Source of the DNA: CBDUZS01 sp965371785
GTDB taxonomy: Bacteria > Fermentibacterota > Fermentibacteria > Fermentibacterales > JCC-6
DNA: 46,614 nucleotides
NCBI GenBank assembly: GCA_965371785.1
Contig: CBDUZS010000014.1
Location: 1 to 46,614, forward strand
Reading direction: 5' to 3'
A model generated the notes under the pieces. The model was not told the DNA's origin, searched no databases, and saw only the letters and a list, made by a program, of their open reading frames with translations. Position 1 is the first letter of the stretch; the number at the start of each line of letters is the position of its first letter. Shown piece after piece: positions 7,990 through 15,582 of the stretch. The position numbers were made by a program, and so were the translations under genes.

Positions 7990-9171
7990 CTAAACAAGTG
8001 CATTCAGGAATCTGTTTGCTGAGATGACCCGTATACGGGAATTATGCTCAAAGTAATCGACGCCATCTTCTCTAACGACCATATATCTTTTTTCAACTCC
8101 AAGGCGATCGGCAAAGTATTTGATATGCGTAAGTTTTCCCCCGGGCTTTTGTTTGCATTCTACGATGAACCAGGGATTATTTTCCCAGACCATCAGGAAA
8201 TCAACTTCCCGCTTATCAGTGTCCCTCAAATAGAAGAGTCTCAAGGAAAAACCGTATACATCGGAAATGAAATGGCAGAATTTCAGAAGGTGAGAGGCAA
8301 CGATGTTCTCAAACCGTGTACCCTGATCCTCAAGAACTGACCAGTCCCAGAGATAGTATTTTGATTCTTTTCGTAAAGCTCTTTGAAGGCTTTTATGGTA
8401 TGGAGGAACTTTGAAAGCAAAGTAGTTTTCGCAAAATACTGAAAGCCAGCTCTTCACAGTTTTCGGGCTAACCTGCAGGTCACCGGCCAGAGAGTTCATT
8501 GAGAGTGGAGAGCATACCCGACTGTTAAGCATACGTCCCATCGTCTCCAGTTTTGTGATCAGGTTTACCCTGGATGTATCTCTTATATCCTCCCGGATAA
8601 CAGTTTCAAATCTGTTTCGTTTCCATCTTCGCCACTGTCGTTTGTTCGATGCAAGCAGAGGTTCGGGAAAACCTCCGAACTCCAAAAGCTGTGCAAGGTT
8701 GTCTGCCTCAACATTGAAATCAAGATCTGGTGGAATATCTTGTTGTATTTGAAACGACTCACTACTTCTCAACGAGTATTCTTTCAGCGAAAAAGGATGC
8801 AATCTGTGAAGATGGTATCTTCCGGAGAGCGAATCCCCGCCTTTTCGGTAGATATTCAACCTCGAACTACCGGTGACCAGAATGTGCATATCACTTGTCC
8901 TGGTATCCCAGATGCCCTTTACAAGGTTTTTCCATCCCGGGTTCTTATGTACTTCGTCCAGAATAAGCAGATCGGCATCAGGACTCCAGTGCATTCTGTC
9001 TATTTTCTGCCTGTGATCTGGATTATCCCAGTTCAAGTAAACCGGGTGGGAGTATCCCGTTGCCAACATCTTGGCAAGGGTAGTTTTACCAACCTGTCTT
9101 GGACCAGCCAGAAAAACCATTTTTGTATTCAGGTCATGTTCTATAACGCTTTGCAGATATCTTGTTTTCAT
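7990..9171 (-). CDS. AAA ATPase with DUF4143 domain (AAA_14 type), first of two
   Basis: 393 residues. Walker A is GPRQVGKTT (residues ~23-31), Walker B is LLILDEVHK (~68-76), and a sensor-like VTGSSRLN follows. The C-terminal half is DUF4143 with a nuclease-like core (VDFLMVWENNPWFIVECKQK), which resembles the D...ExK pattern of PD-(D/E)XK folds. The gene is visibly more AT-rich than its surroundings, which suggests transfer. AAGGA precedes the ATG, and a 28-bp near-perfect palindrome lies 29 bp upstream. Proteins of this family are widespread in variable regions; their role is not established. Confidence 0.9.
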   Translation of the reverse strand: MKTRYLQSVIEHDLNTKMVFLAGPRQVGKTTLAKMLATGYSHPVYLNWDNPDHRQKIDRMHWSPDADLLILDEVHKNPGWKNLVKGIWDTRTSDMHILVTGSSRLNIYRKGGDSLSGRYHLHRLHPFSLKEYSLRSSESFQIQQDIPPDLDFNVEADNLAQLLEFGGFPEPLLASNKRQWRRWKRNRFETVIREDIRDTSRVNLITKLETMGRMLNSRVCSPLSMNSLAGDLQVSPKTVKSWLSVFCENYFAFKVPPYHKSLQRALRKESKYYLWDWSVLEDQGTRFENIVASHLLKFCHFISDVYGFSLRLFYLRDTDKREVDFLMVWENNPWFIVECKQKPGGKLTHIKYFADRLGVEKRYMVVREDGVDYFEHNSRIRVISANRFLNALV

Positions 9172-9199
9172 AATATTCCTTCGGTATTAATGGAGTGTA

Positions 9200-9227
9200 T
9201 TCCAAATATATCATGATATTATTGGAA
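9200..9227. promoter_or_regulatory. 28-bp palindrome upstream of ATPase gene (operator candidate)
   Basis: The arms TTCCAA and TTGGAA flank the perfect inner palindrome ATATCATGATAT. Only two base pairs on each side (AT against TA) break full symmetry. It sits 29 bp before the ATPase start in an AT-rich stretch that would also carry the promoter, so a dimeric repressor site is the natural reading. Confidence 0.6.
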
Positions 9228-9309
9228 CGCAACCCATGATTACCGAAATATTCTATTCTCCGCAATTGTTTTCAGGATGCATTTTGAAGAGAGGACGATC
9301 TCAGTAAAT

Positions 9310-9345
9310 GTCATTGCGATGCAGAGATTCGTGGTAATCGAGTAG
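9310..9345 (+). pseudogene. Relic of the 3' end of an FG-GAP sorting-domain gene
   Basis: The plus strand reads VIAMQRFVVIE-stop, matching the terminal TATQRFVVIE of the gene ending at 7654. The following 35 bases and then repeat A also match the tails of the genes ending at 672 and 7654. No recognisable gene body remains upstream. The body was probably deleted or replaced, leaving only the tail. Confidence 0.75.
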
Positions 9346-9380
9346 GATCTGAGTTTAGAGCTTCCATCCACTCTACAAAC

Positions 9381-9411
9381 GGGTTCCAACTCGAACTCAG
9401 AAGGCCCGCCA
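9381..9411 (+). repeat. Repeat A, copy 4
   Basis: Begins GGGTTCCAACTCGAACTC and ends GGCCCGCCA. It is nearly identical to the copies at 708 and 4344 and lies exactly 35 bases after the relic stop at 9345. It ends 24 bp from the stop of the second ATPase gene. Confidence 0.85.
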
Positions 9412-9435
9412 TTTCTTCTCGCTCATCATGGCACC

Positions 9436-10782
9436 CTATTGATCGATTATCCAATCCAGATACCGGGGTAACTCACTAGCCAGGAAGTGTGGAAGGTTAA
9501 GCAATCTGAATTCCTTTCCTGAAGGTGTTCGCAGGTTATCAATCTGAACTTTTCCTCCGTAAAATCTCACTGTCAGCTCCTGGTCTGAGTCCTCAACGAA
9601 TCTATGCAGGGATCTGAGTTTTCCGGTTGCCCCCGACTTCACCTCGATAGGTACCAGCTTGCCCCTGTGCTGTATCATGAAGTCGACCTCTGAATTCGAC
9701 CCCCTCTTGCTGCGTGCCCAGAAACTGAGAGACGGCATGGAATTCATCTGATCTGCCAGTAGCGCCTGGCCGACACACTGCTCAGCAAGCGCCCCCCTGA
9801 AGGATGAGTTCAGGTCCTCGAAGTCCATCTCCTCCCATTGTGTGCCTAGGGAATGGACTAGAAGCCCTGAGTCCAGGAATAGAAGCTTCGGGGACTTCCG
9901 CCTGTTCAACCGCACTGGTGGAGAAGTCGAACCGGTCGGAAGCAACAGATATATCAGCATGGCTTTCTCCAGCGTTCTGAAGGCTTCTCCAACCTCTCTC
10001 GATCTGTATGAAGAGCCTCCAAACCCGACGAAAGTTATCCTGCTACCGACCTCGGGGGGTGCTGTTTCAAGGCAATGTCTCAGGACGTCTGACATCATCC
10101 GGCTCGAAGCATACTTGGGAACATCGTCGAGAAATGAGATTAAGAGCGATGAGTAGAGCGTTCCGAGATCTTCTGCTTCAGCACCATTCAGCCTGGCCTG
10201 CACGATCTCCGGCATCCCACCAAGAAAAGCATACTTCACGTACTCTCTGTAGATAGGAGGAACAGCATACTCCTGCATAGGAATCGTGTTAATCATTTCC
10301 AGCATATCTGAACGACCTGATGCAGTTAGATACTCCTTGAAAGTAACTGGGTACATGAAACTGTGTTCAACTCTTCCTACAGGGAACTCCATGCCTGATC
10401 TGGACAGGTAGACCTCCAGGAGTGAACCGGAAGCGATTACAGGAAGCTCTGGGACTTCCTCTTGCAGGAAACGCAGATAGCGGATTGCCGATGGACTCAT
10501 CTGGATTTCATCAAGGAAGAGCAGGGATTCCTGCAGAGGAGCAGTAACGCCCCTCGAGAGTCGCAGAGCGCTGACAAGATCCCTCACCGGAAGCATGCGT
10601 TCAAACACCGCCTTTTCTCCAGGTGCCTCAAGGTTAACCTCGAGATATCCAGGCATACTACCAGCAAACAAACGAACTGCTGATGTCTTACCGGTCTGCC
10701 TTGCCCCACGGAGAAGAAGAGGTTTGCGTTTTGTACCATTGATCCATTTCTCCATGTACTCCACTATTTTTCTCGGGAACAT
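9436..10782 (-). CDS. AAA ATPase with DUF4143 domain, second of two
   Basis: 448 residues. Walker A is GARQTGKTS (residues ~26-34), Walker B is SLLFLDEIQ (~84-92), and SGSLLEVYL follows. The C-terminal DUF4143 region carries SEVDFMIQHRGKLVPIEVKSG, a PD-(D/E)XK-like D...E-x-K core. AAAGGAGG precedes the ATG. It is only distantly similar to the ATPase at 7990, so it is a separate acquisition rather than a local duplication. The two lie in consecutive repeat-bounded units. Function is not established for the family. Confidence 0.92.
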   Translation of the reverse strand: MFPRKIVEYMEKWINGTKRKPLLLRGARQTGKTSAVRLFAGSMPGYLEVNLEAPGEKAVFERMLPVRDLVSALRLSRGVTAPLQESLLFLDEIQMSPSAIRYLRFLQEEVPELPVIASGSLLEVYLSRSGMEFPVGRVEHSFMYPVTFKEYLTASGRSDMLEMINTIPMQEYAVPPIYREYVKYAFLGGMPEIVQARLNGAEAEDLGTLYSSLLISFLDDVPKYASSRMMSDVLRHCLETAPPEVGSRITFVGFGGSSYRSREVGEAFRTLEKAMLIYLLLPTGSTSPPVRLNRRKSPKLLFLDSGLLVHSLGTQWEEMDFEDLNSSFRGALAEQCVGQALLADQMNSMPSLSFWARSKRGSNSEVDFMIQHRGKLVPIEVKSGATGKLRSLHRFVEDSDQELTVRFYGGKVQIDNLRTPSGKEFRLLNLPHFLASELPRYLDWIIDQ

Positions 10783-10812
10783 GCAGACCTCCTTTCTGGT
10801 TTGATATATATT

Positions 10813-10864
10813 ACATAATTTGTAACAATGTCAACCCTAATTAGAACATAGTTTGTAATGATGT
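10813..10864. promoter_or_regulatory. Paired 19-bp direct repeats upstream of second ATPase gene
   Basis: ACATAATTTGTAACAATGT (10813-10831) and ACATAGTTTGTAATGATGT (10846-10864) match at 16 of 19 positions and are spaced 33 bp, about three turns. The first overlaps the inverted repeat TTACA-TAATT-TGTAA. The position just before the gene suggests an operator. Confidence 0.5.
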
Positions 10865-11048
10865 AGGGGCAATATAGGTCAAAGGAGATCATTAGCGAGT
10901 CGCTGCAGGAGGGTCAGTTCATGTTCAGTCCAGAGAGTAATAGAAGTATGCCGTGGAATGGCAATTACAGAGCTGCTCTACTTATTCAACAGTCTGAAGG
11001 TAGAGAATCAGTAATTCTTACGATAGCATTAATGCCCTCTACTGACGA

Positions 11049-11090
11049 TTCAACGAAGAAAGATCGATAATCGATCAAGATACTCCGCCA
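11049..11090 (+). repeat. Repeat B, copy 3
   Basis: Matches the copy at 2948 from TTCAACGAAGAAAG through TCGATAATCGA to CCGCCA, with two base differences in the core. It lacks the GACTTAAAT extension. It is the last copy found in the window, so it marks the right edge of the repeat-bounded island. Confidence 0.8.
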
Positions 11091-11287
11091 AGGCTGTTGC
11101 CAGAGTCTTCGACGTAAGCTCCTCGAGAAGTGGTTCTGCATCTTTTCCATTCAGCGCATCCGACCGGTGTTGGGTTATTCAATGTTATCGGTATTCACTT
11201 GTTGTAGACTCCGATACGCTGGAGTATTATCCTCATTCCTAATCATTTGCATTTCAGAATATCTTCATGCACAGGAAGGCGGTTATC

Positions 11288-12364
11288 ATGACCCGGTCAG
11301 AGAAGTCGAGGACAATACTGCTTGTCGCATTGGTTGGAATGCTCACCCTGTCCTGCGGTGAAGTTTCCGGACCTTCTGTGTTCACAGGCTATGATGGATG
11401 GGTGGTTGGAGCTTCTGTCGGTGGCTATGCCATGATAATGCACACAACTAACAACGGTAACTCCTGGACGCGACAGGGGAATGCTACATCTATCCCCGAC
11501 GTTTCTCTCGAAGCCATCAGAGCCGTGGACTCTCTCCGAGCCTGGGCTTGCGGTGTTCCAGCTGATGGCTATGCCACCATTTTGAGAACAATCGATGCCG
11601 GGGAGACCTGGGAGAGGATCGGCAACGCCGGTAACATCCCTAATGCGGAACTGCTATCTGCCAGTGTGCTGAATGCTGATGACGTCTGGATGAGCGGAAG
11701 CGGCAACACGATAATCCATACTAACGACGGGGGAATCACCTGGATGGACATGTCGGATCCGGCATACGACGGCTACTGGTTCGAGGGCATCTACGCACTC
11801 GATGACAGCCACATCTGGGCCTGCGGCGGAGATGCGGCAGGAGCGAACGGGATACTGATCCACTCGTCAGACGGCGGCACTTCATGGACCCCCCAGGGGG
11901 ATTCGGTTCTCCTTTCGGGATACCCACTGCTCTCCATAAGCGCCTGGGATGCCAATCACGCCTGGCTGGTGGGGCATGGCTATACATTTGCCAGGACCAC
12001 CGATGGCGGTGACATCTGGGAACTCTGCATACCGGACTCTCTGATGCGGTCGACGGAAGCCTGGGATACCAACGGTGTCGCCCCGGTGAGCCAGACCGAT
12101 GTCTGGACCTGCCTAGACTACGGTCCCATCTATCTGACAACGGATGGCGGGGATAACTGGATCGAACAGGACGTTCCCGGAGCGGCTTCGGGCTACCTCA
12201 TATTGAGGATATGTGCGATCGACACCAATAACGCCTGGGCGGTCGGCCAGGGAGAAGCAGGAGGTGTTATCCTCGGCCTCGTCGATGGGAACGCCTGGGA
12301 GGTCCAGCTCAGCCCCGCCTCTGCAGGCCTCATGGACGTGTCCTTCGCGGACTCCCATCACTAG
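11288..12364 (+). CDS. Asp-box (BNR/YCF48-like) propeller protein, probable lipoprotein
   Basis: 358 residues from the ATG at 11288, which has AGGAAGG upstream. The signal peptide ends near LTLSC, so lipid attachment at Cys is possible. Six Asp-box motifs recur at regular distance (NNGNSW, DAGETW, NDGGITW, SDGGTSW, TDGGDIW, TDGGDNW), each after a WACG- or WAVG-type strand. This is the pattern of BNR/photosystem-II-assembly-factor-like propellers. No sorting domain follows. The stop is followed by GCGGGCC, faintly like repeat A read from the other strand, but the match is too short to count. Extracytoplasmic location is likely; the role is unknown. Confidence 0.85.
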   Translation: MTRSEKSRTILLVALVGMLTLSCGEVSGPSVFTGYDGWVVGASVGGYAMIMHTTNNGNSWTRQGNATSIPDVSLEAIRAVDSLRAWACGVPADGYATILRTIDAGETWERIGNAGNIPNAELLSASVLNADDVWMSGSGNTIIHTNDGGITWMDMSDPAYDGYWFEGIYALDDSHIWACGGDAAGANGILIHSSDGGTSWTPQGDSVLLSGYPLLSISAWDANHAWLVGHGYTFARTTDGGDIWELCIPDSLMRSTEAWDTNGVAPVSQTDVWTCLDYGPIYLTTDGGDNWIEQDVPGAASGYLILRICAIDTNNAWAVGQGEAGGVILGLVDGNAWEVQLSPASAGLMDVSFADSHH

Positions 12365-12447
12365 GCGGGCCGGCTTTCACAGGGCTGTAACGGTATACCA
12401 GACATGGCTCGGGAGGATTGATCCGATGCAGGATACCTTCCTGTTCC

Positions 12448-13109
12448 TTACTCATCTTCCAGGTGCTCGCAGATCACGAACCATCGTCTCTTCCGCTTTC
12501 CACCATGAAAACGGAGCCAGAGATCGTCTGGAAGATACACCTGGCCGCTACAGTACTGACATTTGATGAACCTGTTGCTGCCGTCCACTTCGAGCTGCCC
12601 CGAACATGAAGGAAAGGTTATCGAAACAGGCTTTGTCCCTGATCCAGTAGACCTGAGTGAAGATTCTCCGGAGAGAAGGGCATTGATAAGAACCCGGATT
12701 CTAGGCACCTCCGCACTTAGCCAGCTGGAGGGGTTTGCACAGAGTAGACCGCGCCGCATTTCGAACAGGTGTACTCGGTTCCAGGGGCAAGCTGCCACGG
12801 GTCATCGAAGGAGGTCTTGCGGCTGTCGCAGTAGGGGTCGAATCTGGCCAGCGTGAGGTTGCCCTGGAACGTACCGATCAGAATCGAGCCCGTACCCTCG
12901 CCAATCTTTACTTTCTGCATTTTCCTGCAGGAACTGGCAAGAGTCTCGGTCCAGTAGTCCCGCGGTATATCTATGTCCGACTGGCAGCTTTTGCAGTGGG
13001 CTCTCTCTACCGGCCCATCCAGTGGTAAAGGTCTGTCACACCTGGGACACTGGATGCTGAACTCGACCCTGAAGCTGAAGAGACCGTTTTCCGCTGTTTC
13101 CGTATCCAT
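12448..13109 (-). pseudogene. Zinc-ribbon protein gene with a one-base frameshift
   Basis: The first frame (13109 to 12717) encodes zinc-ribbon pairs (CPRC...CKSC, CSKCGAVYSV) and stops after TPPAG. A second frame, open through 12448, continues with WLSAEVPRIRVL and another ribbon (CQYCSGQVYLPDDLWLRF). Adding one base near 12722 joins them as PPAWLSAE, giving a protein of about 215 residues with three ribbon-like segments. The simplest reading is a deletion, either a real mutation or an assembly error. The function is unknown; zinc ribbons of this kind often bind nucleic acid or proteins. Confidence 0.65.
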
Positions 13110-13169
13110 TACTCGGTATCTCCGATCTCTTACGTCTGGATGACTTCTCTACAGGATTTGGTAATGCTG

Positions 13170-13610
13170 CTATTCGAGTTCATCACTTATCTGCTTGTCC
13201 ACTCGCTTGAACCAGAAGTCTGTCTGGTTGGTGTGTGCTGTGAGCAGGGCTTTAGTCAGGTCCTCTACGGTTGATTCCAGTTCCAGCATGAACATCCCCG
13301 TGGCGAATTCCTTCTTGGGGTCGGAATCATCAGCACCAAAGAGAATGTTCAGAGTTTCTTCTATCAATTGATCCATGCCGTACAGCTTAAGATGGAGCAA
13401 CTCGTGAACAACCACTTCTTCAAGATGGGCCGGGACGGTGCTTTCATGTATCATCACTGCTGCCATTCGATTATCCCGGTCTATCTTCACATCCCCGGAT
13501 TTTCTCCATTTCTGCTTAACGACTACCGGTTTGATGTCCCAATCTCTCAGTCTGAGGATATCCTGCCACTTCTCAAGCGGTTCACGTATCGACTCTTCAG
13601 ATATTATCAT
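13170..13610 (-). CDS. Small HExxH zinc-metallopeptidase-like protein
   Basis: 146 residues with no signal peptide. VVVHELLHLKLYGMD near residue 67 contains the HExxH zinc site in a helix, preceded by a beta-rich N-terminal part (WDIKPVVVKQKW, NRMAAVMIH). The fold resembles short cytoplasmic gluzincin-like proteins seen in prophages and mobile DNA. It lies 60 bp downstream of the zinc-ribbon pseudogene's start and on the same strand. The substrate is unknown. Confidence 0.75.
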   Translation of the reverse strand: MIISEESIREPLEKWQDILRLRDWDIKPVVVKQKWRKSGDVKIDRDNRMAAVMIHESTVPAHLEEVVVHELLHLKLYGMDQLIEETLNILFGADDSDPKKEFATGMFMLELESTVEDLTKALLTAHTNQTDFWFKRVDKQISDELE

Positions 13611-13695
13611 TGATCATTTCCGTTCTTCTGATTCTTCTTTCGTTCCGTTCTACAAATGATTTACCGGCTTATCGAAAGGGATTCGTTCATTACGT

Positions 13696-13986
13696 TCACA
13701 TCTGGTCCGGCCAGTGAATGACAATACTCCTTGGGCTTTCATGTATTGACACGGCCATTCCCTGCTTGAGACGGGCAGCCATCAGAAGGCCGATACAGGT
13801 CGTAACTTCTTCGATTCTCGAAGTGCCTTCGTGGTCAGTTATCTCCAGAACAGGATCTGAGAGCAGCGTGGATCCGCTTGCAGGGCATCCGTAAAAACCA
13901 AGTACGAGTATGAAAGCACCTGCTAGTGTGAAGGCCGTAACGACTAGCAGCATTATCCATTTCATGGAAGATGTCTTTTGCCACAT
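13696..13986 (-). CDS. Small putative membrane or lipoprotein, unrecognised
   Basis: 96 residues. A hydrophobic segment (MLLVVTAFTLAGAFILVLGF) follows a few charged residues and is followed by GC, which could be a relaxed lipobox. The C-terminus (SIHESPRSIVIHW) matches a short open frame upstream of the lipoprotein gene that starts at 15336 (SVHERSRGIVIHC), at both DNA and protein level. It may be a real small protein, or the shared segment may be a regulatory repeat read by chance. I recognise no family. Confidence 0.4.
   Translation of the reverse strand: MWQKTSSMKWIMLLVVTAFTLAGAFILVLGFYGCPASGSTLLSDPVLEITDHEGTSRIEEVTTCIGLLMAARLKQGMAVSIHESPRSIVIHWPDQM
13706..13757 (-). repeat. 52-bp segment repeated at 15362-15413
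   Basis: Both copies share GGTCC..GCAGTGAATGACAAT and TTTCATGTA..GACACG, with roughly three quarters of positions equal. Each lies upstream of a minus-strand gene, about 100-150 bp from the start at 13610 and 25-80 bp from the start at 15336. Substitutions fall at all codon positions. It may be a shared promoter-proximal element or the tail of a duplicated small gene. Confidence 0.5.
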
Positions 13987-14196
13987 GGTTCATCCTGACC
14001 GAATAAGACGAGTTGGATTGCATCTGGAGATTCCTGAACAAGTAAGCGAAGGTTCTCCGAAGAACAATTCTACACCGTTCGCCACTCCCGTGATAACTGC
14101 GCACCGTTTCAGTGCCTGTAATTCACTGTTGTATACGTATGAATCACAGTCAGCCAATCAAGGGCGGTTGAGTAAACTCACTTCCTTCTAACCTGG

Positions 14197-15336
14197 TTAG
14201 TCAATTCCCATCGTGTTGTCAGTTGTGAAAAGAGCAAGACCATTGATGCATTGGAATTCGTAGTGAAATGTAACTCCGTAACCGAGTGGTTGAGTGGGAT
14301 GCTGAGGAATATCAATCACATAGATTTTCACGAAATACTCGTCAAACAGATGTGCGAATATCACATCATCCTCGACGACATACGCCGTTTCCCACCAGTC
14401 ATATCCCTCTCCCGGAGCCGCCCCGTAGTTTGTCCACCCCTGGGTGCCCCAGAAGAACATGATCGTCGCATTCCCATTTCCATAAGGAGGAGCAGCGCCG
14501 CTGAAGAAACCCACGGGACTTTGAGGCCAACTGCCATCATAGCAGTAAATGTCCTGGAGGAAGGCAGTGCTGGGTGCAAGCCCGGTTACACCGCCAGTTG
14601 CACCGAATATGAATCCGGAATGAGTGCTTGCCGGGGCGTAGTTGTTCCATATCGTATACAAAGTGGTTACTTCATTTGGCATGGTAGTGACAGCATTCGA
14701 ATAATTCTGGGAGTACTCAAGTCCCAAATATGCCTTGACTGAATAGTACCCGGCGCATGGAGCTTCGTGTGTAAAAGTAGTAAGCGGAACATCACCTACA
14801 GGAACCCAATCTCCTTCACCATTTCCCTTGAAAAACACTACGTAGCCATCGATATCTCCTGGGACGGGATCCCAGTTAAGCACAACGGACACTCCTTCAG
14901 ACAGGATCTCGTCGATTGTCAGGCCGATAACATCTGGTATTGTGCCCGAGTAGGGAATTGTTGCGCACACTTCGTTGCTCCACGACAAATCATCCGTGGA
15001 GTTAGACAAAGTTGCCATGGCAACGAAGTATGTCGTGCCTTCAACTACGGATGTATCAACAAAGGAAGTATCTGAGGATTCCTGGAATACTCCAAGAAGT
15101 TCTGAGGATGACATATTCATGGCAATGCCTGCTATTTCAGATCGGTAAAGCTGGTAAGAAGCGAAATCCTCGTCTTCGCTTCTCAGCCAGTTGATGCGCA
15201 TCGAGCAAGTGTCAATCTCTGTGACAAAGAGAGTCTCTGTTGGAAAAGAGGGATCTGGAGCAGTTGGTTTGTTCAGACAGGATAGAAGAACGATAGAACA
15301 TACCAACACAAACAGGAATACCATTTTTCGAGACAT
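14197..15336 (-). CDS. FnIII-like surface lipoprotein, paralog of the gene at 38351
   Basis: 379 residues from the ATG encoding MSRKMVFLF; in-frame codons further upstream are unlikely to be translated because the signal peptide starts here. The lipobox is VLLSC. Residues ~35-125 and ~130-210 look like two fibronectin-III-like sandwiches (INWLRSEDEDFASYQLYRSE; VLNWDPVPGDIDGYVVFFKG). The C-terminal ~170 residues (TIWNNYAP, GFIFGATGG, DGSWPQSPVGFF, FVKIYVID) are clearly homologous to those of the lipoprotein at 38351-39136. It is probably anchored in the outer membrane. No enzymatic motif is visible. Confidence 0.85.
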   Translation of the reverse strand: MSRKMVFLFVLVCSIVLLSCLNKPTAPDPSFPTETLFVTEIDTCSMRINWLRSEDEDFASYQLYRSEIAGIAMNMSSSELLGVFQESSDTSFVDTSVVEGTTYFVAMATLSNSTDDLSWSNEVCATIPYSGTIPDVIGLTIDEILSEGVSVVLNWDPVPGDIDGYVVFFKGNGEGDWVPVGDVPLTTFTHEAPCAGYYSVKAYLGLEYSQNYSNAVTTMPNEVTTLYTIWNNYAPASTHSGFIFGATGGVTGLAPSTAFLQDIYCYDGSWPQSPVGFFSGAAPPYGNGNATIMFFWGTQGWTNYGAAPGEGYDWWETAYVVEDDVIFAHLFDEYFVKIYVIDIPQHPTQPLGYGVTFHYEFQCINGLALFTTDNTMGID

Positions 15337-15546
15337 TACATCGCCTCTTTTCCATCGCGTCCGGTCCAGGCAGTGAATGACAATCCCTCTGGATCTTTCA
15401 TGTACAGACACGACAAAGCTCTGACCATAGACAATCCGAATAACAACTCCGAAATGATCATACACATTCTCCATCTTCTCAGGAAAGAAGAGGATCAGGC
15501 AAGGCTTTGTTACATGCTTGACAAATCATTCCCGTTTCGTTATTCT

Positions 15547-15564
15547 AACGTTCGTTGGAACGTT
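15547..15564. promoter_or_regulatory. Perfect inverted repeat, ArsR-type operator candidate
   Basis: AACGTTC-GTTG-GAACGTT: two perfect 7-bp arms with a 4-bp spacer, ending 18 bp before the ArsR start codon. The size and position fit the dimeric operator used for autoregulation by ArsR-family repressors. Confidence 0.7.
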
Positions 15565-15582
15565 GGTAAGAAGGGCAGGCAA

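Larger units (their letters stand above)
10783..11287. other. 505-bp gap at the right edge of the island
   Basis: It contains the paired operator-like repeats at 10813-10864, repeat B copy 3 at 11049-11090, and a minus-strand open frame without start codon (11050-11178, 42 codons, reading LLEELTSKTLATALAEYLD). That frame runs into repeat B and ends there, so it may be a gene remnant. I see no complete gene, tRNA or mobile-element end here. Confidence 0.5.

Noticed and set aside
9381..9411. Repeat A as a tRNA T-arm or tRNA-derived attachment site
   Set aside because: The minus strand reads GAGTTCGAGTTGGAACCC, which looks T-arm-like, but stem and loop lengths are wrong and no acceptor or anticodon arms exist nearby.
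708..11090. Repeats as canonical integron attC sites
   Set aside because: No paired RYYYAAC and GTTRRRY cores at suitable distance; GTTGGAAC in repeat A comes close but has the wrong last base. No integrase gene is in the window.
12364..12380. Further repeat A copy after the Asp-box gene
   Set aside because: Only GGCGGGCC matches; the rest of the repeat is absent.
12448..13109. Third recoded stop codon in the zinc-ribbon gene
   Set aside because: The interruption is a frameshift ending in TAA, not an in-frame TGA, and no hairpin follows.
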